Notes: generated by a model from the sequence alone, not told the origin. A stretch of 64,000 nt of DNA from Gemmatimonadota bacterium (GCA_016874005.1 VGVQ01000001.1:523655-587654); one strand, 5' to 3'; positions 15,548 to 26,014 are shown, counted from the stretch's first letter. Program-made: numbers and translations.

Positions 15548-17424
15548 GATTGTTCCTCCAAGCGAGCGCGGAACGCCGAGACCAACTCGGAAATCTTGAA
15601 CGGCTTGCCGGTGACCTTGGCGAGTTTCTTGGCTGGGACTAGGTACTCGGCCCGGAGCGCGGTGACCAGCTGGCCGTTGTTCATCTCGGGCACCAGGACC
15701 CGATCGAACCGTTTCAATAGGTCGCCGAGGTTCCTCGGAAACGGTTTCAGGTAGCGAATGTGGATCTGGGAGACCCTCTGCCCTTCGGCGAGCAGCTGAC
15801 GAACAGCTTGATGAATCGGTCCGTAGGTCGAGCCCCAACCGACCACCACCAGCGGCCCGTGGTCCTCGCCGAGCGCGACCGTTTGCAGGGGAATGTCGTT
15901 GGCGATCCCATCGATCTTGGCGGCCCTGGTGTCGGTCATCCGCTGGTGGTTTTCGGGCTCGTACGAGATATGTCCGGTGTCGTAGTCCTTCTCGATGCCG
16001 CCGATCCGGTGCTCGAGTCCAGGTGTTCCGGGAATCGGCCAAACCCTCGCCAAAGTGTCGGGATCCCTCAAGTAGGGTTGGAATCCGGTCGGATCGGTGT
16101 GAAAGGTGACGGGGAAACGCGGTAACGCGTTCGTATCAGGGATGCGCCACGGCTCGGAGGCGTTGGCGAGGTAACCGTCGGTCAGCAGCATCACCGGGGT
16201 CATGTACTTGGTAGCCAGGCGGACCGCCTCCACCCCCACCTCGAAGCAATCGGATGGTGTCGCGGTCGCGATGACCGGAAGCGGCGTATCGCCGTTGCGG
16301 CCGTATACCGCTTGATAGAAGTCGGACTGCTCCGTCTTGGTCGGCAATCCGGTGGAGGGCCCCCCGCGCTGGTTGTTGAGGATCACGACCGGCAGCTCGG
16401 TCATCGCGGCCAATCCGATCGCCTCGGTCTTCAACGCGATCCCCGGGCCCGAACTCGAGGTTACTCCCAGGGCTCCCCCGAAGGAGGCGCCGATCGCCGC
16501 GCACATCGCCGCGATTTCGTCTTCGGCTTGAAAGGTGACCACCCCGAACTGCTTGAGTCCCGCCAAGGTGTGTAACACCGGCGAAGACGGGGTAATCGGG
16601 TAGGACGCCATGACGACCCGTGCCAGGCCCGCCGCCTGCGCCCCCGCCACGATACCCCAGGAAAGGGCCTCCGTCCCGGTGACCGTGCGGTAGATCCCGG
16701 GGCCCACCTTGGCAGGGGCGACGCTGTATGGGACTACCGACGTCAGCTCGGCCGTTTCGCCGAATGCATGGCCGGCGTTGAGGGTCGCCACGTTGGCTTT
16801 GGCGATCTCCGGCTTCTTGGCGAACTTCCGTTCCAGCCATTCGATCGCTGCGTTTCGTTCGCGGCCGAACATCCACAGCATCAAGCCGAGGGTCCACATG
16901 TTCCGGCACCGGACCGCCTCTTTGGCACTCAACTCGAACGGCTTGACAGCCTCGGCGTTGAGCTTGGTGACGTCGAGCCTGAGGACCCGGTAGTCGGAGA
17001 GCGATCCGTCGTCCAAAGGGCTCACCGTGTAGCCGGCTTTGGTCAGATTTCGAGTGTTGAACGTCGAAACGTCGCAGACCAGGACTCCGCCGTGTCGGAG
17101 GTCCTTGAGGTTGGTCTTCAGGGCCGCGGGGTTCATGGCCACCAGGGCATCGAGCTCGTCCCCCGCCGTCATCACCTCGCGACTGCCGAAGTGGATCTGG
17201 AACGCGGAGACCCCGAAGGTCGTGCCGGCGGGGGCGCGGATTTCCGCGGGGTAGTCGGGGAAGGTCGCAAGGTCGTTCCCGGCCAGGGCCGTTTCGGCGG
17301 TGAATTCGGATCCGGTGATCTGCATCCCGTCGCCGGAATCGCCGGCGAACCGGACCACGACGGACTCGCGCGGCTGGCGCTGGATGGGAGGGACCGGAGG
17401 GGCGGTGGTCGAGGGTGTGTCCAT
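15544..17424 (-). CDS. korA: 2-oxoacid:ferredoxin oxidoreductase, fused gamma-alpha subunit
   Basis: 626 residues in the order gamma domain (about 20-190, beginning VVVRFAGDSGDGMQITG) then alpha pyrimidine-binding domain (about 215-400, with SYPITPSSPVLH and the block around SSSGPGIALKTEAIG), then the transketolase C-terminal-like part. This is the two-gene KorAB form common in aerobic bacteria and used for a ferredoxin-linked TCA step. The N-terminal Pro/Thr-rich tail is not conserved. A weak -10 (TACATT on this strand, 17469-17474) lies in the 50-base gap upstream. Confidence 0.93.
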   Translation of the reverse strand: MDTPSTTAPPVPPIQRQPRESVVVRFAGDSGDGMQITGSEFTAETALAGNDLATFPDYPAEIRAPAGTTFGVSAFQIHFGSREVMTAGDELDALVAMNPAALKTNLKDLRHGGVLVCDVSTFNTRNLTKAGYTVSPLDDGSLSDYRVLRLDVTKLNAEAVKPFELSAKEAVRCRNMWTLGLMLWMFGRERNAAIEWLERKFAKKPEIAKANVATLNAGHAFGETAELTSVVPYSVAPAKVGPGIYRTVTGTEALSWGIVAGAQAAGLARVVMASYPITPSSPVLHTLAGLKQFGVVTFQAEDEIAAMCAAIGASFGGALGVTSSSGPGIALKTEAIGLAAMTELPVVILNNQRGGPSTGLPTKTEQSDFYQAVYGRNGDTPLPVIATATPSDCFEVGVEAVRLATKYMTPVMLLTDGYLANASEPWRIPDTNALPRFPVTFHTDPTGFQPYLRDPDTLARVWPIPGTPGLEHRIGGIEKDYDTGHISYEPENHQRMTDTRAAKIDGIANDIPLQTVALGEDHGPLVVVGWGSTYGPIHQAVRQLLAEGQRVSQIHIRYLKPFPRNLGDLLKRFDRVLVPEMNNGQLVTALRAEYLVPAKKLAKVTGKPFKISELVSAFRARLEEQS

Positions 17425-17474
17425 TCGCGAATCTCGCCTCAGCTGGGTCGTCTCAAGGGACCGACCGTAATGTA

Positions 17475-17996
17475 CTAGAGGTAACGGGCTTTCATGATCT
17501 CGAGGTGGTGGGCGACGTGACCGTACATGATGAAGCCCAACGCCCTAACCGAGATCTCCCGACCGCTGGCCGTGCCGCGGCGGGTCGGTGCGTCGGCGGG
17601 GAGGCCGTTCACCATCGCAATCGTGGCGCGGCGGGCCGCGATCAGTTCGTCCAGCAAGTTCGTCAGGGCGCGGTCATTGAACTGACCGGCCGGGGTCCAG
17701 GCGTTGTCGTCGAAGGCTGGGAGGGGCGTCGCGTCGTGCCGGGCAAACGTCAGCATTCGGTAGCCAAAGACCCTCTCACCATCCGCCAGGTGACCGATCA
17801 CCTCGTTGATGGTCCATTTCCCCGGGGCGTAAGCGAAGGTCCCCAGATGCGGGGGCAGGGGCCGAAGAGTGGCCTCGATGTCGTCGATCTGGCGGTCCAG
17901 CAGCTCGGGGAGGGCACCCTCGGGCACCTTGGCTACGTATCCCGCGTAGAAGGGGGCGAACTCATCTGCTGCTGGCCGGGTGAACACCGCGGGCAT
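17475..17996 (-). CDS. DinB-family protein
   Basis: 173 residues, the usual size of a DinB/YfiT-like four-helix bundle. Three metal-binding His positions are recognisable: GHLADGERV near the start of helix 2 and GHVAHHLEI near the C terminus. Members include thiol S-transferases and damage-induced proteins; function here is unknown. The ATG (17996) is two bases after the serine hydrolase stop at 17999, so it is the last gene of the operon that begins with the secreted protein at 24120. Confidence 0.85.
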   Translation of the reverse strand: MPAVFTRPAADEFAPFYAGYVAKVPEGALPELLDRQIDDIEATLRPLPPHLGTFAYAPGKWTINEVIGHLADGERVFGYRMLTFARHDATPLPAFDDNAWTPAGQFNDRALTNLLDELIAARRATIAMVNGLPADAPTRRGTASGREISVRALGFIMYGHVAHHLEIMKARYL

Positions 17997-17998
17997 GA

Positions 17999-19639
17999 TC
18001 AGTTTCTCCGAGTGAAGCGAAGGTTGCGAACCCGCCCGGCAAACAGGGTGAAACCCGTGGTGCGAGTCCCCTGTCGAGTAAACCGCAGGCCGAGGCCTCC
18101 GGGCGCAGCGAACAGGTCGGTAGCGTGGCGAACCAAGGCTTGTTCCGGGCCGTTTGCAATGGTCAGGAGCAGGGTGGTGTCGCGCTGAGTCAGCCGATAC
18201 ACCACGTCGAGCTCGTCGCTGTAGTACGAGCCCGGATACCGGGCCAACTCGACCGCAGTGGTTCGGGGCGGATCAACTCGGAGGTAGATGGCGGAGTCGG
18301 CGTCGACCGACCGGGTCACCAGGCGGGTAGCCCTGCCGTCCACCAGATCGAATCGGAGTTCCAAACCCGACGGACCCGTGAAACGGTTCGGACCGGCCGG
18401 CACCAGCGCAAACCCGGAGCCGATCGCCAACCGAAGTCGTCCCTCATGGCCGGTAATGGTGAGGATCTGCTCGGCTTCGGGGTCGCGCCAGGTGCCCGTG
18501 TAAGGGGTCGGGTCGACTGCCGTGGTCGTCGCGGCCGCCACGTCCTTGGTCGGCTCCGGCCCGAGAAACAGGTCGAAGACCTGGTGGGCGAGCCGCTCGG
18601 GATCGGCAGTTGCGTAGTTGCACAGCACGGCAATCGAGATTGCTCGACCTGGCAGCCGACCGAGATAGGTGCGGTAGCCGCCGGTGGCCCCGGTGTGAGA
18701 CACCTCACGCTCACCCCGGTACGATCCGACCACGAGCCCCAGGGCGTACTCCAAGACGCGGCCGCTGTCGAGCCGCCCTGGTCGTTCGAGGTTTTCGACC
18801 CAGGGGCGTCCGGTGAGGGAAGGATTACTGAGCTCGTCGTTCCACCGAAGGAGATCGCCGACCGTGGTGAGCAAGCCGCCCGCACCATAGACGCTCATGA
18901 ACGGCATCTGCACCTGCCATCCGTCCTTCGTGGGCTCGTACGCCGTGGCACGGTTCCGCACCACCCGGTTCCAATCGTTCCGCCACTGGGTCTCCGACAT
19001 GCCGAGTGGCCCGAAGAACACGTCCCGCGAGTACTCCGCCAGCGATTTCCCGCTGATTCGCTCGACGACATCTGCCAAAAGGAGATAGCCGGAGTTGCTG
19101 TAGAGATACCGGCTGTTCGGCGCGAAGTTGAGTTCGCGCTGCCGGTAGACGATCCGCTTGACCTGGTCCATGGAGAAAAGCACCGTCCCCGCAGGCCGCC
19201 CGGCCAGGCCAACCAGGGTCCACATGTCACGGAGGCCGCTGGTGTGGTTGAGCAGCATCCGAACGGTGATCGGGGCGCCGTAGTCCGGCATCTCGGGGAG
19301 GTACTTGCGGACCGGATCGTCGAGATCGAGGCGGCCAGCCAGGGCCAAGTGGGTGATCGCCCCGGCGGTGAACTGCTTGGCCACCGAGCCGGATTCGACC
19401 ACCGAGTGCTCGGACAGCGGAACCGCGAACTCCAGGCTCGCCATGCCATAACCCCGGCGATACAGGGGTCTGGCGCCGCGATTGACGCCAAGCACACAGC
19501 CGGGGGCATCGGTGCGGTCGATCCCGGCGAACACCAGATCGATGCGCCGAGCGGTGTCGGCGGATACCTGGGCTACCGCTGGCGGCGGTACCAGCGCGCC
19601 GACGGATAGTACGACGGGAAGGACGAGGGCTCGGAGCAT
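17999..19639 (-). CDS. secreted serine hydrolase, beta-lactamase/penicillin-binding-protein fold
   Basis: 546 residues with a signal peptide (about 1-24). The class C beta-lactamase-like domain carries SxxK as S85-V-A-K88, the tyrosine motif in YLYSNSGYLLL and HTG in SHTGATGGYRTYL. A C-terminal all-beta extension (about 380-546) resembles the DUF3471-like tail often attached to such hydrolases. These enzymes act as D-aminopeptidases, esterases or peptidoglycan-related hydrolases; I cannot choose. Nine bases separate it from the M16 peptidase stop. Confidence 0.87.
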   Translation of the reverse strand: MLRALVLPVVLSVGALVPPPAVAQVSADTARRIDLVFAGIDRTDAPGCVLGVNRGARPLYRRGYGMASLEFAVPLSEHSVVESGSVAKQFTAGAITHLALAGRLDLDDPVRKYLPEMPDYGAPITVRMLLNHTSGLRDMWTLVGLAGRPAGTVLFSMDQVKRIVYRQRELNFAPNSRYLYSNSGYLLLADVVERISGKSLAEYSRDVFFGPLGMSETQWRNDWNRVVRNRATAYEPTKDGWQVQMPFMSVYGAGGLLTTVGDLLRWNDELSNPSLTGRPWVENLERPGRLDSGRVLEYALGLVVGSYRGEREVSHTGATGGYRTYLGRLPGRAISIAVLCNYATADPERLAHQVFDLFLGPEPTKDVAAATTTAVDPTPYTGTWRDPEAEQILTITGHEGRLRLAIGSGFALVPAGPNRFTGPSGLELRFDLVDGRATRLVTRSVDADSAIYLRVDPPRTTAVELARYPGSYYSDELDVVYRLTQRDTTLLLTIANGPEQALVRHATDLFAAPGGLGLRFTRQGTRTTGFTLFAGRVRNLRFTRRN

Positions 19640-19648
19640 GAACCCAAT

Positions 19649-22456
19649 CTACGGCGTAGACCGGCCCTCCGGGAGCAAGGTGATCCGGACGTAGTTTCCG
19701 CGGTCGAGGTACTGAGCCGCCGCGGACCGGACCCGATCGGCGGTGAGCAGCGGAAGGAACTCCGATTGTCTCAGGATGATGGAGGGGTCTTCGCCGTTTT
19801 GGTCGACCGCGGCCAATTGGCCGAGCCAGAACCCGTTCTCCTTGAGGTCCGTTTCCCGGGTCCGAATGGTCGTTTCGCGGACTTTCGCCAGATCCTTCTC
19901 GGCCGGCCCGATGGTAGTCAAGGTGTCGATCTGGGCGAAGATCGCGGCCACCAGGGTCTCGACTCGGTCCGGTGCCGAGCCGAATCGAATCGAGAGATTG
20001 TACTCAGGCTCGGGAATCCGGTTGGCCCCGGGGCTCACGGAGACGCCGTAGGTTCCCCCGAGATCTTCCCGCAATACCTCCCGCAACTTGATCTCGAGTA
20101 TTTCCGCGATGCTACGCAGCAAAAACCGATCTGACCGCGCGAAGCTGAACGGCCCCGTAAAGACCAGCTCGGTCTGGCTCTTCGGCTCGATGCCCCGACG
20201 AACCTCGCGGGTCACCACCCCTCGGGGCGCCCGAAGCCCAATGTCTCGCCACTTTTCGCCCCGCCGGGTCGCCGGGAGGTTGCCGAGATACCGGCTCGCC
20301 AGCGCCGCCACCGAGTCCACGCTGAAGGTGCCAACCATGACGAAGGTGAAGTCGGAGGCGTCGGCAAAGCGATCGCGATAAACGGCCAGCGACCGATCGA
20401 GGTCGAGGGAGTCGATGATGGCGCTGGTGATCGGTCGGCTCCGGGGGTGGTGCTGAGCCATGGTGACCACCAATGTGTCGCGAAAAGCGACCATCGGGTT
20501 GGCACCCCAATTGGCTACCGCGGCTCGGGCGTTGGTGGCAAAGGCCTGGGCGGCCTCCGGATCGCGGCGGGGGGCGGTGAAATGGAGGTAGATCAGCTGG
20601 AACAGGGTCTCGAGATCCTGAGGGGAGGCGCGCCCGCTCAGGCCCTCCTGGAAGGCGCCGATGAACGGCGACACCGATACCGCTTTGCCACTCAGTTTCT
20701 TCTGCAGGTCGATCGCCGAGAACTCGCCCAGTCCACTGACACCGACCATCTGGGCGGCGAACATGGCCGAGACGAAAAGACTGTCGGGCACCAGCGAGTT
20801 TCCGCCCGGGCTGTACGCCGTGAAGAGAACTTCGTCGGCCTTGAATGTGGTCGGCTTGAGCAGCAATCGGACCCCGTTGTCGAGCACGAGCCGGGTGACG
20901 CCGAGCGTCGAGTCCGTAGTTCGCGAAACGGGGGCGCGCGGCTCGAGTCCTGGCGGTACCAAGGGCGCCTCCGACAGCTCCTCCTGGTAAGCTGCGACGT
21001 CGATATGGCGGACCCGGTCGACCAGGCCGAGGAGCTCGGTGGCGGACGGGACGACAACCGACGGCTTGGCCGGCGCGTTGACCGTCAAGACGCGATCCCG
21101 AAGGGAGAGCCAGGCATCGGCCGCCTGGTTGACTTCCCGGATCTGGATTGCTGGAAGCAGTCGCTTGACCAGGGCGAACTCCGCGGCAATGCCGGGGATG
21201 GGCTCGCGGGAGAGGAAGTGGCGGATGTATTCCTCGGCGTACTGGCCCGACTCGGTCTTTTCCCGTTCGGCGTACGCCTGCTCGTAGGCACGGAGGAAGT
21301 CCCTCTTGGCTCGATCGAATTCGCCGGCGGTGAACCCGTGGCGGCGAACCCGTTCGACTTCGGTCAGGACTGCCTCGAGCCCGCGGCTGATCCCGGTATC
21401 GGCGACGGCGGCGGCCAGCGAGAACGTCTCGACGGTGCGGACCAGGGCGCCTTCGCCCCCGCCGGCGCCAATGAACGGCGGGTTGGCCCGCTGGGTGAGT
21501 TCATCGAGTCGCTGGTTGAGCATGCGCGAGTAGAGCCCGGCGATCAGGGATCGGCGGTAGCCCGCGACCGTGGGGTCGACCCGACGGGGCCGAAAGAGGT
21601 ACATCCCCACCGTGGTGCTGGAGGCTTCCGGGTCGGTGGCGATGGCGATTCCGGTCGAGTCGCGCGGGGGCACGGTGACCGGGATGCGCGGTCGTCGCCG
21701 GGGACCCGCTGACCTGAGTCCGACGAAATGGCGCCGGATCAGCCGTTCGACTGCGGCCGGTTGGAAATCTCCGACGGCCACGACCGCCATCAAATCGGGA
21801 CGGTACCAGTCGCGGTAGTAGCGACGGAGCGCGGCCGGGTCGAATTGCTCGAGTGATTCCTTGGTCCCGATCGGGAGTCGGTCGGCGTACCGCGAGCCAC
21901 GAAAGAGCACCGGCAGCTGTTGCCGCAGCATTCGCGAGGAAGCGCCCTGGCCGAGCCGCCACTCCTCGATGACCACGCCGCGCTCTTTGCGAATCTCAAT
22001 GGTGTCGAAGGTGATGCCATGAGCCCAATCCTCGAGAATCTGGAATGCGCGCCGGAACTGGTCGGCGCTATCGGTGGGGACCAGGAGCTGGTAGATGGTC
22101 TCGTCGAACGAGGTGCTGGCGTTGAGGTGGGCACCAAATCGCATCCCGATGCCCTCGATGTAATCCACCAGGGCCTGCTTCTCGAAATGCCGGGTCCCGT
22201 TGAACGCCATGTGCTCGACGAAGTGAGCGAGGCCCCGCTGGTCATCGTCCTCGAGGATCGAGCCGGCGTTGACGACGAGCCGAAGCTCGGCGCGCTTTTC
22301 CGGCCTGGTGTTCCGCCGAATGAAGTAGCGGAGTCCGTTCGGCAGGGTGCCCCGTCGCACCGCGGGATCGAGCGGGAGTCGCTCGGCCGCCGGCTGCGGA
22401 AAGAGATCGCCGGCCAGGAGGGTGAGCGATAGGAAGGTCAATAACGAAGCGCGCAT
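19649..22456 (-). CDS. M16 family zinc peptidase (pitrilysin-like, two-repeat form)
   Basis: 935 residues from ATG 22456 with signal peptide (about 1-22). The inverted zinc motif HxxEH is H78-F-V-E81-H82, and the distal Glu lies in ERGVVIEEWR. It has the four-domain architecture of long M16 enzymes: an active N-terminal half and an inactive C-terminal half starting near RLVLDNGVRLLLKP. Periplasmic degradation of oligopeptides is the family role. The gene sits between the secreted hypothetical protein (14-base gap) and the serine hydrolase. Confidence 0.92.
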   Translation of the reverse strand: MRASLLTFLSLTLLAGDLFPQPAAERLPLDPAVRRGTLPNGLRYFIRRNTRPEKRAELRLVVNAGSILEDDDQRGLAHFVEHMAFNGTRHFEKQALVDYIEGIGMRFGAHLNASTSFDETIYQLLVPTDSADQFRRAFQILEDWAHGITFDTIEIRKERGVVIEEWRLGQGASSRMLRQQLPVLFRGSRYADRLPIGTKESLEQFDPAALRRYYRDWYRPDLMAVVAVGDFQPAAVERLIRRHFVGLRSAGPRRRPRIPVTVPPRDSTGIAIATDPEASSTTVGMYLFRPRRVDPTVAGYRRSLIAGLYSRMLNQRLDELTQRANPPFIGAGGGEGALVRTVETFSLAAAVADTGISRGLEAVLTEVERVRRHGFTAGEFDRAKRDFLRAYEQAYAEREKTESGQYAEEYIRHFLSREPIPGIAAEFALVKRLLPAIQIREVNQAADAWLSLRDRVLTVNAPAKPSVVVPSATELLGLVDRVRHIDVAAYQEELSEAPLVPPGLEPRAPVSRTTDSTLGVTRLVLDNGVRLLLKPTTFKADEVLFTAYSPGGNSLVPDSLFVSAMFAAQMVGVSGLGEFSAIDLQKKLSGKAVSVSPFIGAFQEGLSGRASPQDLETLFQLIYLHFTAPRRDPEAAQAFATNARAAVANWGANPMVAFRDTLVVTMAQHHPRSRPITSAIIDSLDLDRSLAVYRDRFADASDFTFVMVGTFSVDSVAALASRYLGNLPATRRGEKWRDIGLRAPRGVVTREVRRGIEPKSQTELVFTGPFSFARSDRFLLRSIAEILEIKLREVLREDLGGTYGVSVSPGANRIPEPEYNLSIRFGSAPDRVETLVAAIFAQIDTLTTIGPAEKDLAKVRETTIRTRETDLKENGFWLGQLAAVDQNGEDPSIILRQSEFLPLLTADRVRSAAAQYLDRGNYVRITLLPEGRSTP

Positions 22457-22470
22457 TGGCAAGAAGTCTT

Positions 22471-24120
22471 TCACCGCTCGAGTTCGATGGGTAGCTCGGT
22501 TGCCTGCTGGTATCCCGGGGTGCGAGCGGTCAGCCGGATGTGGTAGCGTCCGGGCGCCAGGCGGGAGAGGTCGAGCTCCACGGCCCGGCCCTCGGGGACT
22601 TTGGGGATCATCCCCGCCTGCCACTCGAGGGAAAGCGGCGCCCGCCGATTGCTCAACGCGAGGCCCTGGGCGACCCGGCCCAGCAGCCCTCGGCGGACGG
22701 GCACGGCCGCTATCGTCACCGCGATCGAATCAGGGACGCTCGCCGACCACTCCCAGTAGACGCCGATCGGTCGGGTCCGGGCGATCCGCCTGCCGGCGAT
22801 CGCACGGGGTAGCACCTGATCGAGGGCACTCGGGAGGGCCGAATCGACGGCGAACAACAGCAGGTCGGACAAGGACAGGGGACTGATGCTCCGTCGCTCA
22901 CGATAGACGCGATGACGGAGGAATCGGTGGCCGTCGTCTTCGGCCTCGAGGCTCACCAAGCTGGGTTGACCGGCGACTCGAAGCTCGAGGGTCGATCCGA
23001 GGGCGGAGGCCGTCCTCCGGGACACGTCCGGCGAGTGGCTCGGGGCGCTACTGGCGCCGAGCGCGAGGTTCACGGTCGTGACGCCGCGGTTGGGCCAGGC
23101 ACGGGCGCCGAAGCCTGCCACCACGATGGTGGAGTCTCCCCGAGGGAACAGCGCGATGCTGGCATCGTCGGAGAGGTCGAGTCCCCGAAGGTATGCCGGG
23201 GCGTACCGCGATGCGGGGCGATCAGCGTCGATTGCCCACCGCCACGCCGCAGCGGAGTCCCCCCTGATCGGGAAGAACCAGTACGCCGGAGGCCGGTCGT
23301 GTCCCACCAGGGACGGCAATTCCATCGCGGCCGACGGGAAACTGGTCAGGGACCAGCGGCGCGACCAACCGTATCGCAGCATTAGCTCCTCGAGGTCGTT
23401 GCCCCAGGAGACCAGGTGCGGCGGGACGGCGGCCGCCTGAATCGCGGCCATCACTCGGCGTGACAGCAGCTCGGTTCTGAGGTCATTCCCGTCGATGGCC
23501 AGCAGCGGCTGGCCGAGCCAGAAAAGGGTGTCCATCAGCGCCCAGCGCCGGTCGCAGCCGGCGGGATCGTCGCCGCGGAGGCGTCTGTCGCCGACGACGG
23601 CTTCCCAGTCGTTCCAGGCGCACCGGGTAGTGTCGGGCATCGCGGCGAGGGATAACGCGAACGCCGAGTCGGCGGCGCGATAGCGGCCGGCCGCGTGCAA
23701 ACTCATCCCGGAGAGGGCCAGGCACCACCAGGGCGAGCCGCCACACCCGGCGAGCTCTCGCCAGGCGGAGTCAGGGAGCTCATGATCGATGAGGTATCGA
23801 ACCCGCTGTCCCCAAAGCCAGTCACTGGCGGGAACGGAATCGGCGGCCCGCTCGAGGGTGGTCAGAAGGCGCTCGCGCTCGCGTCGGACCGCGGGGGGCT
23901 CGGCGGGCAACGCCGTGTCGGCGTCGTCGTACCAATAGCAGAACCGGCCGATCCGCGCGTCGCAGCGACCCCCGCCGCCACCGGTGACCGGGAGGAGCTG
24001 ACGGCGGCCGCGTTCGAACCGGGCCTGCCCCAGCACGGCTTCCTTGAGCGCGGGTTCCGCCGGCTTCGGAACCTGCCCGGCGGCTTGGAGCCATGCCGTT
24101 ATCAGTAAGCCAGCGATCAC
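22471..24120 (-). CDS. secreted protein of unknown function, 549 residues
   Basis: I placed the start at GTG 24120, preceded by GAAGG seven bases upstream; this gives a clean signal peptide (about 1-14, MIAGLLITAWLQAAG). An in-frame GTG at 24153 is the alternative. The mature part is rich in Trp, Asp and Arg. A tetratricopeptide-like helical stretch (WCLALSGMSLHAAGRYRAADSAFALSL) follows the N terminus, and the C terminus looks like a beta-sandwich (LDLSRLAPGRYHIRLTART). Similar long proteins are known to me only as hypothetical. First gene of the operon with M16 and the serine hydrolase. Confidence 0.75.
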   Translation of the reverse strand: MIAGLLITAWLQAAGQVPKPAEPALKEAVLGQARFERGRRQLLPVTGGGGGRCDARIGRFCYWYDDADTALPAEPPAVRRERERLLTTLERAADSVPASDWLWGQRVRYLIDHELPDSAWRELAGCGGSPWWCLALSGMSLHAAGRYRAADSAFALSLAAMPDTTRCAWNDWEAVVGDRRLRGDDPAGCDRRWALMDTLFWLGQPLLAIDGNDLRTELLSRRVMAAIQAAAVPPHLVSWGNDLEELMLRYGWSRRWSLTSFPSAAMELPSLVGHDRPPAYWFFPIRGDSAAAWRWAIDADRPASRYAPAYLRGLDLSDDASIALFPRGDSTIVVAGFGARAWPNRGVTTVNLALGASSAPSHSPDVSRRTASALGSTLELRVAGQPSLVSLEAEDDGHRFLRHRVYRERRSISPLSLSDLLLFAVDSALPSALDQVLPRAIAGRRIARTRPIGVYWEWSASVPDSIAVTIAAVPVRRGLLGRVAQGLALSNRRAPLSLEWQAGMIPKVPEGRAVELDLSRLAPGRYHIRLTARTPGYQQATELPIELER

Positions 24121-24241
24121 GTTACGACCTTCGGCGGAGATTCCAGGTCCCACCGGATGTGCCGCCGCCGTATCATTATCGCGGCACGGGCCTTGCCTGA
24201 CCTGGCTAGGCTACTCTCAACGATAACATTGACCTAACAAA

Positions 24242-26011
24242 ATGACCTGGCAAGCCTGGTTCACGCTGGTGGTCGCGATTGGGACGATCGTCTCGTTGGC
24301 GAGGGATCTGATCAGCCCGGTGACGGCCATGATGGGGGCCGCGGTTGCGTTGCTGATCGCCGGGATAGTCAGTCCATCGGAGGCTTTCGCCGGATTCGGC
24401 AACCCGGCTCCGATGACGGTCGCCGCGTTGTACATCATCGCTCGCGCGGTCGAGAAGACCGGGCTGCTCAACCCAATGGTCTACGGTCTCCTCGGTCACG
24501 GGGGCGATAGTCGGGCGACTTTGGCGCGGCTGGTGATTCCGGCCGCGGCGGCCTCCGCCTTTCTCAACAATACGCCGATCGTGGCGATGTTGATTCCCGT
24601 GGTGCTGGTGTGGTGTGACCGGCACCGCGCCTCGCCGTCTCGCTATCTGATGCCGCTGTCGTTCGCCGTGGTGCTCGGCGGGGTGACAACCGCGATCGGG
24701 ACATCGACCAACCTGGTGGTCAGCGGGTTGATGGAAGCGCAAGGGATGGCCCCGATGGGCCTCTTCGAGATCACCCCGATCGGGCTTCCGGTAGCGCTCT
24801 TGGGTGTCGGGCTCCTGGTCTTGACGGCGAAGTGGCTCCTCCCCGAACGGACTCCGGTCGGGGATCGCCTCGAGGAGGACTTCCGGGAGTTCATCGTGAC
24901 GATGGAGGTGGAACCGGAAGGCCCTCTGGCGAACAAACCGGTGGAAGCCGCGGGGCTCCGGAACCTCCAGGGTGTCTTCTTGATCCAGATCGAGCGATCC
25001 GGTGAGCTGATCGCGCCGGTGGGCCCCGACACCGTGCTTCGGGCCAACGATCGACTCGCCTTCGTGGGCCGGGTCGACATGATCGTCGATTTGCAGCGGA
25101 TGCGTGGCCTGACTTCGACCGAACAGCGCCAGTTGACCCATTTCGACACCAGCCGACACTCCTTCAGCGAAGCGGTGATCGGGGCCACCTCGCCATTGGT
25201 TGGTCGCACGGTCAAGGAAGCGGAGTTCCGCAGCCGCTACCAAGCGGCGGTGGTCGCGATCCATCGATCCGGCGAGCGGATCAACGCCAAGCTCGGCGAG
25301 GTCAAGCTCAAGGTCGGCGACACCTTGTTGCTCCTCGCGGACCACGGCTTCTCGTCGCGGTGGCGGGATCGAAGCGACTTCCTCCTGGTCGCGCCCCTTG
25401 GCGGAACACCGCCTGGAGTGACCAAGAAGGCCTGGCTGGTCGGGTTGATCACCCTGGCCGTGGTCGGCATCGCGGGGGCCGGACTTCTCCCGATCCTCCA
25501 GGCCGCGCTGCTTGGGGTGGCCGTGCTGGTGGCGACCGGGCTTCTCACCGCCGGAGAGGCCCGCAACGCGGTGGACCTGGATGTGATCATCGTGATCGCC
25601 GCCTCGTTCGCGGTCGGGACCGCGATCGAGAAGTCCGGGCTTGCCGCGCACTTGGCCGATGGCATCGTCGGTGTGTCCGGCGGGGCTGGCCCGATCGCGG
25701 TGCTCCTGGGCGTCATTCTGGCGACCGTGCTGCTGACCGAGCTGATCACCAATAATGCCGCGGCTGCTCTGATGTTCCCGATCGCGTTCGCGGCCGCCCA
25801 GCAACTCGGCGTCGACCCGCGCGCCTTCGCGATCGGGATCGCCGTGTCCGCCTCGAATTCGTTCTTGACGCCGATCGGGTACCAGACCAACACCATGGTG
25901 TACGGACCGGGTGGGTATCGGTTCGGGGACTATCTCCGGCTCGGGTTGCCGCTCACGGTCGCGATGATCATCGTCACCGCCGTGACCATCGCCTTTCGGT
26001 GGAATCTCTAG
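24242..26011 (+). CDS. SLC13-type anion permease with two TrkA-C/RCK-C domains
   Basis: 589 residues. Membrane segments fill residues 1-200 and 395-589, with the paired family motifs NNTPIVAMLIP and GTSTNLVVSG in the first half and ELITNNAAAALMFPIAFAAAQ and SNSFLTPIGYQTNTMVYGPGGY in the second. Between the halves are two cytosolic RCK-C domains (about 223-290 and 318-368), each ending in a VGDTL/NDRL-type turn. Relatives carry sulfate, other divalent anions or dicarboxylates with sodium. Single gene, divergent from the operon at 24120. Confidence 0.9.
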   Translation: MTWQAWFTLVVAIGTIVSLARDLISPVTAMMGAAVALLIAGIVSPSEAFAGFGNPAPMTVAALYIIARAVEKTGLLNPMVYGLLGHGGDSRATLARLVIPAAAASAFLNNTPIVAMLIPVVLVWCDRHRASPSRYLMPLSFAVVLGGVTTAIGTSTNLVVSGLMEAQGMAPMGLFEITPIGLPVALLGVGLLVLTAKWLLPERTPVGDRLEEDFREFIVTMEVEPEGPLANKPVEAAGLRNLQGVFLIQIERSGELIAPVGPDTVLRANDRLAFVGRVDMIVDLQRMRGLTSTEQRQLTHFDTSRHSFSEAVIGATSPLVGRTVKEAEFRSRYQAAVVAIHRSGERINAKLGEVKLKVGDTLLLLADHGFSSRWRDRSDFLLVAPLGGTPPGVTKKAWLVGLITLAVVGIAGAGLLPILQAALLGVAVLVATGLLTAGEARNAVDLDVIIVIAASFAVGTAIEKSGLAAHLADGIVGVSGGAGPIAVLLGVILATVLLTELITNNAAAALMFPIAFAAAQQLGVDPRAFAIGIAVSASNSFLTPIGYQTNTMVYGPGGYRFGDYLRLGLPLTVAMIIVTAVTIAFRWNL

Positions 26012-26014
26012 CCG